A stretch of 64,000 bases of DNA, taken from NCBI GenBank assembly GCA_032164245.1, contig JAVMKO010000003.1, forward strand, positions 40,178,890 to 40,242,889. Reading direction: 5' to 3'. The position numbers and the translations under genes were made by a program. The notes beneath the pieces were generated by a model. That model was not told the origin of the DNA and ran no database searches. It saw nothing but the letters and a program-made list of their open reading frames with translations. Below are positions 11,840 to 25,059 of this stretch, one piece after another (the first letter of the stretch is position 1; the number at the start of each line of letters is the position of its first letter). The DNA comes from Sternotherus odoratus (Eukaryota; Chordata; Testudines; Kinosternidae).

Positions 11840-12575
11840 AGGCCATATTTACAGGATGGGAGCTGTATCCTGAGAAGCAGTGACTCTGAAAAAGATTTGG
11901 GGATGTAAGAGCTACTCACCTGAACATAGATCTGAGTGCAGAACTGTGTCCAAAAGGACTAATGTGATCCTTGAATGCATAAACAAGAGAATCTTGGGTA
12001 GGAACTGAAAAGTTTTTTTACTGTCTAATTGGCTCTGGCGCAACCACTGCGGGAATACTGTGTCCATTTCTGGTGTCCACAGTTCAAGAAGAATATTGAT
12101 AACTTGGAGAGGGTCAGAGAAGAGCTTTAAGAAGGATGAAGGGATTAGAAAACTTTCCTTATAGTGATATATTTATGGTGCTCAATGTATTTAGTTTACC
12201 AAAGAGATGGTTAAGGGGTGACTTGATCACACTTTATAAGTACTACCTGGGGAACAAATATTTAATAATTGTCTCTTTTAGTCTAGCAGAGAAAGGTATA
12301 ACACAATCTAAGGGCTGGAAGTTGACATTAGACAAAGTCTAATGGAAATATGGTTTAAATGTTTAATAGTGAGAGAAATTAACCACTGAAACAATTTATA
12401 AGGTTCATGCTGGAATATCCATCACTAGCAATCTTTAAACCAAAATTAGATATTTTCCTAAAAAAGATGTGATCTAGAAGTTATTTTGGTGGAAGTTCTA
12501 TACCCTGTGTTTTACAGGAGGTCATATTAGATGATCACAGTGATGCCTTCTGGCTTTGGAATCTATGACTGAATC
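11840..12575 (+). mobile_element. CR1-like LINE 3' fragment
   Basis: The plus strand carries decayed ORF2: around 11880-11910 (SDSEKDLGM) and at 12136-12260, where MKGLENF and LPKRWLRGDLITLYKYYLG parallel the CR1 motif family. The element ends near TGGAATCTATGACTGAATCT, a CR1-type 3' terminus. Frames are broken, inactive. Confidence 0.85.
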
Positions 12576-13416
12576 TATTAATCATATACCTATTTATAGC
12601 ACATATCTGTATCTTCACATACATTTTAACCTTTTTCTTTTATTTGGTTTTGTTTTAACTTGGAGACTGCAATATAATTCTGACTTGGTAATAAATGTAA
12701 ATAAAAAATAGCTTTAAAATACAATTATGATTGGGATGTTTCTGTGGTCAGAATTATTTTACAGAAAGTTATTAATGCTATAAAAATACTTATCCTACTA
12801 CACATGATTTCTTGAACCCCAGTGTTGGTTGTTGTCTGATTTAAGGAGCCATATTTTTAACACATCTTCATTACGAAGATTCTCTGGCTTGAGTGGTGTG
12901 TGAAGTTATGTAATTGATGTGACACTAAGACACGGAGAGATGAAGGACAAGATTTTCATAAGAACAAAAGAGACTTAGAAGCACAAATCCTAAGGACCTC
13001 GAGCTTTTTAGTGCTTCTGAAAATCCTACTTTAAGGCAACACAGGAAGTTTGTGTCAAAGTCAGAAATAAATATTCTAAACAAGTCCATTGCTTTACTGC
13101 CGAACTCCTTTCCTTTTTATAAGACAAGGAAGAAAGAGTTGACTGTGTCCTTTCTGAGAAGTATTGAGTAGATTACTCAGAATTATTCCAGTGTTTCTAA
13201 CTCTTGTAGTACTAGGAGGATTTTCTAGAATAATACATTTCCATATATTTGTGATCAGTTGTCTTTTTTGATTGAAAGGTTCAGTTCATGTTCATTCCAT
13301 ATTATGACTTTTAAGTAGTGAGTGATTGATTTAGACTGTAGATCTTTGCAAAGTTAAATTAGCAAGACTCTAATGGTATATGAATTACCTCAAAGTATTA
13401 TTTTACTATTATATAT
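12576..13416. other. Intronic sequence, nothing recognised
   Basis: AT-rich with no coding, RNA or repeat boundary that I can support. Confidence 0.4.
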
Positions 13417-13459
13417 GGGGCTGGTAGCACCACTACCGGGTTACCTGAAACAAGTCATT

Positions 13460-14700
13460 GGTCACCTGAAACTTCCTATTATAAGACCCTGTTTTCAGTT
13501 GTTTATAACTTTGCCAAACTTTTATTGTTTGGATTAACATTTTCCATGCTGGATGTCTGTCTCAGGCTGATCTTTAAATTTCAGCCAGAACAGTTAAGCA
13601 TTTCTGAGAACAAAGCTAGGGGAAAATACATTGTTTTGCCATTTACAAGTATTCTGACAACCTCTTCTTTGAGATGCTCTAACATACTCTTCCACTAGAA
13701 GGACTTGAAAATTGGTGTGTATGAGTGGGGTCTTTATGTCAAGAATGTGTTCTTGCTGTTTCTGTGAAAATTAATCCTAATTTGACCAAATTATAAACCT
13801 TTGAAAAATCAGTTTGAACATTCTAAACAGAGGTTTCTAGTGCTTGATAGTTAAAATCTCGGAGGAGTCTATCCTCATTCAGCATGCTTCAGCCTCTCAG
13901 AGCTCCTAGTGCTGACCAGACTGTACATGTGCCATGCTCACAGAACAACTGTGCATGATTTATTCCTTCATAGCCCATAAATTCATATAGCAATTAAGCA
14001 TGTTCCAGCACAGGGCTGAATTAGATGAGGAGCTGGAGGCAGAGAAGGACTGGCTGCACAATAAGATTGATGCTGGGAGCTAGTAGGAGGAATGGGACAC
14101 TTGGAGACAGATCTAACAAGGTGTGTGTGTGACAAACTGGGACTGCCTGGGCAAAGGAATTGGGACTAGGAGAGTGGAGGAGGGAAGATTAGGACAAGGA
14201 ACTGCATAAAGGGGTGTTGAAGACTGATATTGGATGAGGAGTTTGGGGAGAGAGGTGGAACCAGTTGGGAGTGGAAGTGGTGGGAGAATAGGAGAAATGG
14301 ATTAGATGAGGAGCAAGTGTGAGAAGGGAGGACTGACACTGGCTGGACTAGGAGACTGGGATTGGTGGAGAGGAGACACTGGGATCTGGGAGACTGGACT
14401 CAGATGGGGAACCCCCAATGCAGAGCTTAGCACTGACTAGGGAAGGGGATTGGGACTGAGAGGACAGGTCTGAGGAGTTAAAACCTGGAAAAGGTTAGAT
14501 GAAGAAAATGGGAATGAGATGACAAGACAGGGGTTAGAAAAGACAGGAGTTGGATAGGTACAAATTGGAGAGGAAAGGGACAGAAGGAATAATACTTGAG
14601 GGAAACAGGTGGAAGAGTCTGTGACCAGTAGAGCACACTTCCTTCCAAAGGTTGGAATGGAACTATTTGAACCTCACCATTCCTCTGCTGTCAACAAATA
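13460..14700 (+). repeat. Unclassified ~1.3-kb repeat, copy 2
   Basis: Parallels 6850-8200: CATGCTGGATGTCTGTCTCAGG, AGAACAAAGCTAGGGGAAAA, GAAGGACTTGAAAATTGG, then a purine-rich tail of GGGACTGGGAG / GACTGGGATTGG units. The two copies differ throughout, so they are old. A fragment of the first block is present again at about 16080-16175. Confidence 0.6.
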
Positions 14701-15199
14701 TGTCTAACTGCTGGCAAAATGTTTTTTCCCTTTCCTGTTTCAACCAAAGAGGTTGACAACCTACTAGAGCTCTTGGTTATTCCATTAGTTCAAGTCACAC
14801 AGGTCTGTATGTTGATTGTAAAGGTCCCAACTTTCTGATGACTTGTGTGGGTGTGAATATGATGCCACATGATGGAATTTCTATTTTTTCAATCTGGGCA
14901 GGGTTGTTTGTTTTTGTCTCTTTTTTTTAATCATAAAACTAATATTACAGTTGAAAGATCAAGCACTCAAAAATTATGAAAGACCAGACTTAAGGTGCTG
15001 TTTGCAACCTTAAGTCAGCCCCCTTGTGCATATATAGTATAACTACAGGAACCCTGCCTCATTTAGTGCAAAGGCTGGAACTGTCCTAGGGATTAATCAA
15101 GACTGGGAAATGAAGAAGGCTGTTTGTGTAATATACTTGCTTCATTTGTTGCAGAAGTTGGAAGGTGTGCAATGAATGAGGCCAAGGATTTCAGGAAAA

Positions 15200-15690
15200 G
15201 GAAGAATGGTCTCATGGTTAAAGCAGTTGAATGCTGCCCTGGAGAACTGAATTATTTTCCTGCCTCTGCCATAGCATTCCTATATGCTACTAGGCAGTCA
15301 TTTAAACCAAAATTTTCACCAGTGGTCATTAATTCTGTTCTTCATTTTCTGGATGCCCAACTTGAGAGCATGGGCAGAAGGGCTAAGCACTCACAGCTGC
15401 AGCTAAATCAATGGTAGCTTTGCTTTGAACATAAAAAATGCTCTCTGTAAAATCAGGTCATGGATGTCTCAAACTGGTCACCCAAAATTAGTGGAATGCT
15501 CATCTTAATCTTGCTGTGCCTCACCTCTCCATCTGTAAAATGGGGTTAATACCATCCCCTCACCTCTCAGGGTGTTGTGAAAATAAATTGATTAATGTTC
15601 ATGAAGCATTCACATACTATATTGACAAGCACTACAGAAAAGACCAGAAGCAATTGATAACTCTGTCTTCAGAACAGGGTTTGAATAGTG
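15200..15690 (+). repeat. tRNA-derived SINE / MIR-like repeat
   Basis: The left part resembles a tRNA head, with an A-box-like GGTCTCATGGTTAAAGCAG. The right part has the well-known SINE/L2-like stretch CATCTGTAAAATGGGGTTAA followed by CTCAGGGTGTTGTGAAAATA. Sequence between them (TTGAGAGCATGGGCAGAAGG) matches decayed ancient amniote repeat sequence. No intact polymerase III promoter can be asserted. Confidence 0.6.
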
Positions 15691-18606
15691 TGCGGTAAGT
15701 AAGGCCAAAAACCACACATAGAGCAATGAGGATAAAACAAAACAGCAAATAGTGCTCAGTTAATGAACAGCTATCTATCCTTTGTACTAAACAAGTCCAG
15801 GATCCCAGGTTAAAAAACTGTATGTGATCATGTAATTAAAGACTATGTTATAGTGCATACCTAACAAGGTGGTCAAATTAAAGTTGCATAGACAACCTTT
15901 CTTCTGGTATTTTCTACCTTTTGAGTGCTTGTCTGGGTAGCCTATATGAGTTGTTTTTAAATACAGATTTTTGAGTTTAGCAATTATGTAATTTGACATT
16001 ATTATAATTTGACATAATGACCAAGAAGAATCATGAGATATGTTAATATATTTGAGACGGTCATCTGGATATACTGAAGGTTGGACTGACAATTTCCATG
16101 CTGGATATCATCTCAGGCTGATCTTTTAATTTCGTCCAGAACAGTTAAGCCATTTCTGACAACAAGGCATCATAAACAAACAAGCAAGACCAGTTCAGTC
16201 TAAAACTGCATAGTTCAAGAATCTATATGAAACTCCTAAGTTTTACAGCCACATGCAGTACCTATGTCAGTCTTTTTTGGGAACTCTCCAGCCATGGCAC
16301 TGCTACCAGTTTCTCATTACTGATGCCAGTAAAATGGGACAGCAGACAGATCACAGGGGATTTTAGTAGAGTTAATAAATTTTCTTTCTCAAAAGTCTGC
16401 TTGCAAAAAGAATGGCTTTTTGAACAACTCGGAAATTTTGATGGGGAAATTGAGTTATTTGAAATGTTTCAGTTTTTCATTTAAATGAAATAATTTTTGT
16501 TTGTTTCTTTAGATGTAATCCAAACTGAAAATTCTTTCAAGTTCTGATATTCTTGGTTCCCTCTTTCCCCCTCCCTCCACTATTTCCCAGTGGAAACATA
16601 TTGTTTCACTTGTTTTCTATTATAGTAAAAAGTGCAGTGTTTTGAATGAGACAGTACAAGACACAAATATAAGTTGTGATTCATCAAGGCACTTAAGTAC
16701 TCACAGAGCTTTATTACAGTGGAATTATTCATGTGATTTAAGTGTCTTGCTGAATCAGGGTCATAAAGATATTCCCTATATTGACTATCTTTCAGTATAA
16801 AACAGAGACTCAAAGGAGACTCCATTAGTTTGAAACAATTCACAGAAATTAATTACCTTTTTTCAAGTGCCCTAAGTATCTTCTCTTATCCTCAAAGACA
16901 GAGCCATAAGTAGTATCACAACAGAAGAAGGCAAGCCAAATTACTGTAAAATAGGCTTTAGAGGCACAGTGACACTGGTGAAGAAAATGCCATGACCAAG
17001 AAATTAGGCTGGAAATCCTGAAAGAGCAAGGTGATTTTTTTCCAAAACAGTTTTGGCACTTCTTGGTTCCAGCTGGGTCAGAAATAGCAAGAGAATTGCT
17101 TTTCTCCATACAAGCTGAACCCAAAAAGTGATCAGACACACAAATCAAGCAGATATATGAATACAAAATTCAGATGTTTCAAACTGGTTTGCATAAAATG
17201 TCTCTTCTGGTTGTTGTTTAATATACATTAGAGCAATTGCTTAATTAAGAAGAAAGCACTTAGCATATTATCAATGTTTTACTAAGAACAAGGACAAAAA
17301 TGTATCAATTTACCTTTCTAAAATCATAGAAAATTTATTGCTGGCTTGTCTAAGTCATTAGGCAGTCTACAGTTAATCAGACATAATAATCTAAAAAATA
17401 TTGAGTAATCAAGATAAAGATAAGGTAGACCAATTTCTGTTGGTGAAAGACACAAGCTTTTGAGCTTTCTGAGTAATCAACACAGACCACATCAGAAAGT
17501 GACCCTTGTGAGATTAGAAAAATAGTGTTTATTTATAAAATCATTTTCTATTACTCAGATAGATAGAATAATTTATTAGTGATTTGCAACTTGATGAACT
17601 TTACCAAGATGGTCTCTACCCATTTGGATCTGTTGGCTAGATTCTGTCGTAACTCAGAGCATTATAACCCCCCTGACCTCAATGGACTTGAATATGTGTA
17701 ACAAAGATCAGTATTTGTCTCTAGCTTTAAACCTGAGAGGCCAGATTCACGCTGTGAGGTTTAGAGACTGAAATTTGCACATTCCTCTAACCATGGGGGA
17801 AGATGCAACAGTGGGAAGATTCAAATCTGACATTGGCTCCACATGAGTACCATCAAAGGTTGCCTAGAAGCAGTGATTTCCCTACACTCTTCCTGAACCT
17901 GCCCCTCCGTGTCCCCTCTGCAGTCATCAACTAGTTACAGTAATGCCAGTTCTGAGTGCTTACTTCTGAGTGCTTGTCCCCCAATCCCTGTAAATTCAAA
18001 CACCTCCACTAATTTAAATTCTTGGGGAAATCACTGCCTGGAAGAGGTACCAATTCAGCATGCCCCTTAGTCACGGTCACACCCTTTCCTAAATCACCTG
18101 TTGGACCACTGGCAAGCAGCTTGTGTTGACTTACTGCTGCTGGAAGACTGCACCCTGGATTCTGCCAGTTTGTGCTGAGACCAAGGAGTTCATCAATCCA
18201 AGGGATCTATTTCTGTAATGGAAATCTTGGTGCTTTTTAGGTATTTGTCTTCACTCTTCTTTTTTTCCATAGTTTTGTATGATTAAGGAAAATAATCTTA
18301 TCGTCTACTCAAAGAATCTCTTGTAAAGTATCTTAGGAGTCTACAAACTATTAATTATAACATTTCTTTGCCTAGTAAAAACAATAGATAATCTCCCTGT
18401 TGTGTTACTCTAGGGGTATTTTTTCCCCAATACTAATTTTCCATTGCATTTAATTATGGAATACGGCTTTTCATCAGCCTGCTCATATTTGTTTCTATTC
18501 CTGAGAGCAACATGAAACATTAACAAGTGGATTTTATTCTACTGATATCTGCCGAAAGCAAAGAAACAGTTTGATCTGCTAACTGACCATACATATTTTG
18601 TAGAAA
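15691..18606. other. Intronic sequence with small repeat remnants
   Basis: No gene supported. About 16080-16175 matches the first block of the unclassified repeat at 13530-13620. About 17430-17505 is, on the minus strand, a remnant of a Penelope-like 3' motif (CTGATGTGG ... CAGAAAGCTC ... CACCAACAGAAATTGG). About 16690-16765 is a decayed ancient repeat around GATTCATCAAGGCAC. The rest is unassigned. Confidence 0.4.
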
Positions 18607-19884
18607 TCTATATATATAAAAGTCAAATGGTGTATGCGTGTATGTACGTTCCCTTACTCCTTCCACACCATTTGAGCTAGAGACTTGAAATTTGGTACAG
18701 TTATAGGCTTTAGGGTCCTAATCAGGCTAAAATCGAATTTTTTTCAAATCCCACCTCTTACACCCCCTAGGGGTGAAATTCTTTAAAGCCCATTAACATC
18801 AGCTGGGCAGCAGCTTAACAGCTGCTGTTCTCTGTGACATAGTTATGATGTAATAATACCCACCTCCAATGGACCCCGCACTCACTCAGATCTCTCCCCC
18901 CTCTCCCCTCCAATGCCCCCACACTCGCTCAGCTCTCTCCCCCCTCCCCCCACCAATGGCCCCCACACTCACTCAGCTCTCTTCCCCCCTCAGGTAAGAA
19001 TAGAAAATTTATAAAAACTCATCCTCCTCCCCCCCTCCAATGGCCCCCGCACTCGCTCAGCTCTCTCTCCCCCCTCCCCCCCTCCAACGGACCCCACACT
19101 TGCTCAGCTCTCTCCCCCTCCCCCCTCCAACGGCCCCTGCACTCACTCAGCTCTCTCCCCCCTCCTCACCTACAAAGGCCCCCGCACTCGCTGAGTTCTC
19201 TCCCTCCTCCCCCCTCCAATGCCCCCCCCATTCGCTCAGCTCTCTCCCCCTCCCCCCTCCAAGGGCCCCCCACTCACCCAGCTCTCTCCTCCCTCCCCCC
19301 TCCAACTGCCCCCGCACTCGTTCATCTCTCTCCCCCATCAGGTAAGAATAGAAAATTTTTAAAATCTCACCCCCCTTCCCCCACTCCAATGGTCCCCCAC
19401 TCGCTCAGCTCTCTCCCCCCTCAACCCCCTACAAGGGCCCCCCACTCGCTCATCTCTCCCCTCTCCCCCTCCAATGCCCCCCCACTCACTCAGCTCTCTC
19501 CCCCTCCCCCTCCAAGGGCCCCCCACTCGCTCATCTCTACCCCTCCCCCCTCCAACTGCCCCCCCACTCACTCAGCTCTCTCCCCCCTCAGGTAAGAATA
19601 GCAAATTTATAAAAACTCCCCCCTCCCCCCCTCCAACAGCCCCTGCACTCGCTCAGCTCTCTCCCCCTCCTCACCTACAACAGCCCCCACACTCGCTGAG
19701 CTCTCTCCCTCCTCCCCCTCCAAGTGCCCCCCACTCGCTAATCTCTCTTCCCCCTCCCCCTCCAAATGCCTCCCCACTCGCTCAGCTCTGTCCCACTCCC
19801 CCCTCCAATGCCCCCCCCACTCTCTCAGCTCTCTGCCCCCTCCCCCCTCCAATGGACCCGAGCAACGCTGGGTATTTCTGCTAG
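18607..19884 (+). mobile_element. Non-autonomous Helitron, copy 2
   Basis: Begins TCTATATATATAAAAG after an A. Ends CTAG (19881-19884) before a T, with the near-terminal hairpin ACCCG...TGGGT about 15-30 bases upstream. The 5' 250 bases match copies 1 and 3. The interior is a long C-rich minisatellite (CTCGCTCAGCTCTCTCCCCC units). It is interrupted three times by the same ~30-base A-rich module beginning CAGGTAAGAATAG at 18991, 19339 and 19589. No Rep/helicase is encoded. The G-rich array of copies 1 and 3 is absent. Confidence 0.85.
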
Positions 19885-20289
19885 TATTTTATGTCTTGAT
19901 GCAGCCAGGGGTCAAATTTAATTGTTGTATGTAAAGGGAAAAAAAGGAAAAAATAAACCACTTACATGAGTGGCTACTTTTTTATCTAAATATTTGACAT
20001 ACTAATAATAAGTAAGCAAGTTCCACTCAGCCCCAAACTATACCTGCTGAGCTGCCAGGGATCTGCAAGTATTACGTGCTGTGCAACAAGGAAGACTGCT
20101 CTTTAATCTAAAGGTTCAGTTCCCTATGAGAGTGCTTAAGGGTCCCACGGCTGCAATGGCGTTACGCTTACATCAGCCTGTAAACACCTTATAGGATCTC
20201 TGGGGCTGAATTAATTTCCAAGTTTGCATGTGAGGTGCATACCACCAGTGATGAGTAATCATTCTCTTTAGAAGGGAGTCAGGGTGTCT

Positions 20290-21120
20290 ATTTCCCCACT
20301 CTGAACTCTAGGGTAAAGATGTGGGGATCCCGCATGAGAGACAAATCACCCCCCAAGCTTAACTTTACCAGCTTAGGTTAAACCTTTTCCCCCAAAACCC
20401 AAACTTCTCCAGTTGGGGATTGGAAATTGCTGCCACCACCAAAATGAGTCTCCACTATGGGGTGGGTTAATTTGGAACCCCGATAGTAACACACACACTT
20501 TTTACTAGGGAGAGATTCGAGAATACAAACCCTCACTAGCTATGAGACAAGCCTGATCCAAACTAGGATCACTCCAATGGAATTAACAGACAGTTCTTAC
20601 ACAAGAAAAAGTTTTAATAGAAGAAAAGAGAAAAGCATAACTCCTTACACAGAAATTCATAGATACTAACCTTCTAGCATTACTCCCCTCATGGATTCCC
20701 CCCCCCCCTTTGGAAGTTCTCTCCCTGCTAGCTTAACAGTTTAAGGACACCGTGGATCAATTACAAAGTGATACAATTCAAGAATACACTTACTGCCACT
20801 TGTTTTCTTAGCAGGTTATTGAAATGATGAATAGAAACAGATATGATTCTCCCTCATTGCCGGGGAATGCAGACAGGCAGGCAGTAGCCTGAGAGAAAAC
20901 AGACAGAAAAAAAAACCCCGGGAACAAAGTGAAACTAAACCCTTTGTCTGCTAGGTATTAGCAGCTCCGATATGTCATTCCCTCCACTGTTTCAGGTTTA
21001 ACCCTTCACAGGCAAAACAGTAATTCTCAGGCACTTCATACTTATGACAAAGGATTATCCCCAGCAATTGTTCCCTGGTTCTTTAAGGAACATTATGACT
21101 CCATTTTATAAGACCAAACA
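20290..21120 (-). mobile_element. Endogenous retrovirus LTR plus leader fragment, copy B
   Basis: On the minus strand the segment carries CTTCTATTAAAACTTTTTCT (R-like, around 20610-20630), then TGGTGGCAGC at 20438-20429 (primer-binding-site position), then a leader ending near GGGGAAATAGACACCCTG. It aligns block by block with copies A and C. No retroviral genes follow. The LTR 5' boundary is uncertain. Confidence 0.5.
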
Positions 21121-21296
21121 AACATACGTTGTAATCTCCCATCATGCCTCGCTGTAGCCCACAGCCCTCCAATCAAGACCTTCTCAGCTCAGCGTCTAGG
21201 CTGCATGTTTGTGATGAAAGGCCTCTTCCACCCTCCATCCTCCTTTTCAAGACTACCTCTTAATGCAGTGACTCTCTTAATCCTGCCTTCCAGCTA

Positions 21297-21415
21297 GGGT
21301 GACCAGACAGCAAGTGTGAAAAATCAGGATGGGGGTGGAGGGTGATAGGAGCCTATATAAGAAAAAGACCCCAAAATCAGGACTGTCCCTATAAAATTGG
21401 GACATCTGGCCACTC
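21297..21415. mobile_element. TA-flanked MITE, copy 1 (119 bp)
   Basis: Termini GGGTGACCAGAC and, reversed, GAGTGGCCAGATG form inverted repeats, flanked by TA on both sides (21295-21296, 21416-21417). The interior has the family's ATAGGAGCCTATATAA and AGGACTGTCCCTATAAAA. Copies lie at 30006-30125 and 58003-58123. A TA duplication points to Tc1/mariner-type mobilisation (inference). Confidence 0.8.
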
Positions 21416-21417
21416 TA

Positions 21418-23150
21418 CTTCTGGTATAGGCAGCCTGCACACAGCCTTTGATGGGTGACAGGGTTCCTCCTGTCCCCATTTCCAAGGAGCTTGTAATTTT
21501 TTTCACCTCTTTCCTGGGGGCATGGGACATACACCATCACTCACTGGTAGCTAAAGCTCCATTCCCTGAGCCATTAGTTCACCTAGACCAATTGAGCAGT
21601 GACATAGGAATGATCTCATGGAAATATGCTCTGTGCTTCCCTTGACAACTTAATGTAGGGAATGCAAATCACTCAGTAACCCACTAATGCCAGTCAGCCG
21701 GAGAAGAAATGTTAAGGAAACCTCGTGCTGTCCAAAATATTCCTCGTCTTCCCTTCTGCAACAATGGTGCAATTGAAGGGTACTCCATTACTGAAAAGGA
21801 AAAGAGTCCCTCCTCACTACTTCACTCAAGGGAAGTTGTGGTGGAGTTATTTTATTATATTTATGAATATCACCTTTCTCAGGTGGGACCTATCTAGTCT
21901 CTTCTGGGTGATGGTGGTTGGGGGTGGGCAGCAGTTATTTCACCTCCAGGTAACTGCATATATATTTCCACCTGTGCTCAGTATGCTTACTTATAAACTA
22001 GTAGTCAATACCTTACATGTCGTATAGTAACCCCACATACCTTGAAACTTTCTGCCATAATTTGGCACCCTGCAAAATGACATGTACGAAATGGACATCA
22101 CTTGCCTTTGCACACAAATCAAAGCAGATTTTATTTATATCAGCCCCATAGGATCTAGGAAGCAACATAACTTCTTGCAGCTCTATCATTTAGAATATTA
22201 ACTTAATACTTTATTCAGAAAATCAGCTAAGGAAACAATTTTTACTTCTGAATTAGAATTTGGCTTTAACAAAAAACAAGGTTAAATTGTTTAATATAGT
22301 CAGTCTTCCCTGTCTCACAAGTTGCAAATCTTGATCTCAAAAAAAAAAAGCTTTGAAATTTTGTTTGCTTACTGCTGTATAAGTATGCATTAACATTAAT
22401 GGCATAAAGTTAAGTTGTTCTTTTCATGATTTATTTTACTTGAGACTTTACTGTAAATGATCATGTACTCTTGAAATAATAACAATTAGGGATGGCCCAT
22501 TGCTGCCTTTTGCTTTGACAATTTCCCTTAACACAATGATTATATTCTTACATGAGCAAAAAAGATGTACATCTGTTTCCATTTATTTACACATAATTGA
22601 AATGTTGTATTGTTAAGAAAAATGTTATGTGGAACTCAAAAGGCCAGTCTGAAAAATGCCTGTGAGACACTAGTAATAGCTTTCACTGCATAGTACTTAG
22701 TTCTTTTCCTACAAGGGGGAAAATACCTAAAGGATCAAAGTAATGATATAGGATCATTATGTTCCAAATTAAGCTGATTATATATACACACGTAAATTAC
22801 TGTAGGCTCAAATGTGGTATATGAAACAAGGCAGGTAATTACATTAACAGCTCTCTCCACTTCAGATAACTTAACTGTATGATATTGCACACCACCAACT
22901 CTCTATCACTTATTTGGGTAAAACACAGGCCTATATTTGGTCTCGATAATATCAGTTTAAGCATTTATGCATACAAGGATGAATAGCTTGAGTACAGTAT
23001 TGAGGCAAAAATTAACTAGGGGTCAGAATATAAATGCAAATAGGCACCTAGTGGGATTTTCAAAAGCATGTGGGAGCATAACTCACATTAATTTCAACAT
23101 TTCATTGTTTTATGAATTGTAGGAAGTGTACCTACCTCTTCTCTAAAAAG
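21418..23150. other. Intronic sequence, no gene
   Basis: AT-rich, no supported coding. About 23028-23105 looks like a decayed inverted-repeat-rich ancient element (AGGCACCTAGTGGGATTTTC). Confidence 0.4.
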
Positions 23151-23530
23151 AGCAGGAATGCTTGTGGCACCTTAGAGACTAACAAATTTATTTCAGCATA
23201 AGCTTTCATAGGCTATAGCCCACTTCATCGGATGCATAGAATGGAACACACAGTAGGTAAGATATATATACACACAGAGAAAATATGTAAAGGTGGAATT
23301 GTCATACCAATTCTAAGAGGCTATTTAATTTAGATGGGCTATTATCAGCAGGAGAAAAAAAAACTTTTGTAGTGATAATCAAGATGGTCAATATCAGATA
23401 GTTGACAAGAAGGTGTGAGGATACTTAACATAGATTCAATTAGTGTAATGACCCAGCCATTTCCAGTGTCTGTTAATTAATTTGTGTCAATTCTAGCAAA
23501 CAATTTCAGTCAAAGAGCCTAGTGCATATT
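23151..23530 (-). mobile_element. Penelope-like retroelement 3' fragment
   Basis: On the minus strand this runs from decayed ORF sequence into a 3' end. That end carries a hammerhead-ribozyme-like hairpin at 23231-23202 (CCGATGA, stem, GAAAGC) and the family tail TTTGTTAGTCTCTAAGGTGC. The same tail is at 29428-29517 and 55283-55740. The 55283-55740 copy shows the GIY-YIG-end peptide that supports the Penelope assignment. No usable frame remains here. Confidence 0.65.
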
Positions 23531-23589
23531 CTGCAATGTGTGTCTTTCAGTTGCTCCTATTCCTAGCTTCAGTTGAAGCTATTCTGCTG

Positions 23590-23645
23590 GGTGTCTCTCC
23601 TGCCCAGGTGAGTGCCCTAACCACTAGACTAGACAGTCACACTAT
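23590..23645 (-). repeat. tRNA-SINE head fragment
   Basis: CAGGTGAGTGCCCTAACCAC followed by TAGACTAGACAGTCAC is the reverse complement of a tRNA-derived SINE head. Too short and decayed for a family call. Confidence 0.45.
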
Positions 23646-25059
23646 GCCTTAGTAAATATTTTCAAGAGCAAAGTATGAGTAAAAGCAGTCCGAACGCCTT
23701 AGACTTCCTCACATCCTACTGTGGCTTGTCTAACTTACAAAGGGAATCCTACTGAATGATTTTTTAAAAAGACACATATCCTGCAGGACAAGTGAAATTG
23801 GAAGACTCCAGATCAGTAGTCTTGCCTCCCTCCTTGGCTGTGGTTCTGAACTTTATTAAAAATACCACAGTTCTAATGGTCCACACCCCGACATCTTATA
23901 TCAACAAAGATAATGCAACATGTGGAAACTTTACTGTAGAATATGGCCATTTCTTCGTAAAAGGAGAAAATGCTTTCATGTTAATGGGTACAACAAATGA
24001 ATATATTTCCAATACCCTCACCTTTCTTCACTGTGAGCTCACACATCATCACAGGAATATCAGGTAAAATTAACCTCCATTCAGAGGAACAGCAGAAGGT
24101 CTGGGCACTGCTCAAGTACTACTTAACCCTATTTTAATTACTTGAGAGATTTCAGTAGTGCATATCTTATGCCTTGTACACGGGAAAATTTACCCCTTCA
24201 CCTGTAACCCTCCCGTACCTAAATCTTCCCCATTGTCTGTTACAGCTTTCCCCCTATTCCATTTTGTTTCTTACAGCTGTCCCCTTACTCCATTTTGTTT
24301 TTGTTCTCCTGTGGCCGCCCCTCCCTGGCTGTTAAGTTGTTTACCAGGGCCACTGCCCTTCTCAAAGGGAGGGCCCCTTAAGTTGTTTACCAAGAGCCAT
24401 TGCCCTTCTCAAAGGGATGGCCACTTGTGCTGTGTGCTAAGTGGGACAACTGCCCTGTTCAAAGGGTTGGTCCTGTTATCACCTTGTTAAACCTGGGCTC
24501 GGTGTAGGGTAGGCAATGTCCAAAGCTGTAAGACCTAATGTGTTTTTGAGATCCTGGGCATGAGTCATAGACCTCATGTGCTTTTGAGTCATGAGGTGGA
24601 ACTCACGCCTATGGTCCAGGACTCTGCCCAGGCATGTCTCTATGCTCACCTGCAGTTTTTCCCTGTAACTCCTCCCCTGTGACAGAAGGAGCCTATCAGG
24701 ATTACTGGCGGGGAAACTGCCTGAGTTTGCCTTTAAGAACAGGCATTTTTGAAAGAAACTTCAGAAAGGTTCCTGCATTGCTACCTGGTCTGATCAGCCA
24801 GGGGTTCTGGGGGGTCCTTTCTCCGTTCTCGTTTTATTTTTGAGCGTACCCCCGTTTTAACCCCCCCCCCCACGAAGAACGAATTGCTGCCTGAGAGACC
24901 TCCTGATTATCAAGACCGTGCTGAGCCCTCCTTGCTTCTTCTGATGCTGTTGCTGCTTCTGCCTTTGCTGCTGCCTTGGGGACTGGTGAGAATCCCTCTG
25001 TGAAACTTTCTATACTTAATTACTTTAGCTGCTGGATCTGTTTCCCCAACACACAGACT

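Noticed and set aside
19040..19884. Pro/Ser-rich frames
   Set aside because: C-rich Helitron array, no protein resemblance.
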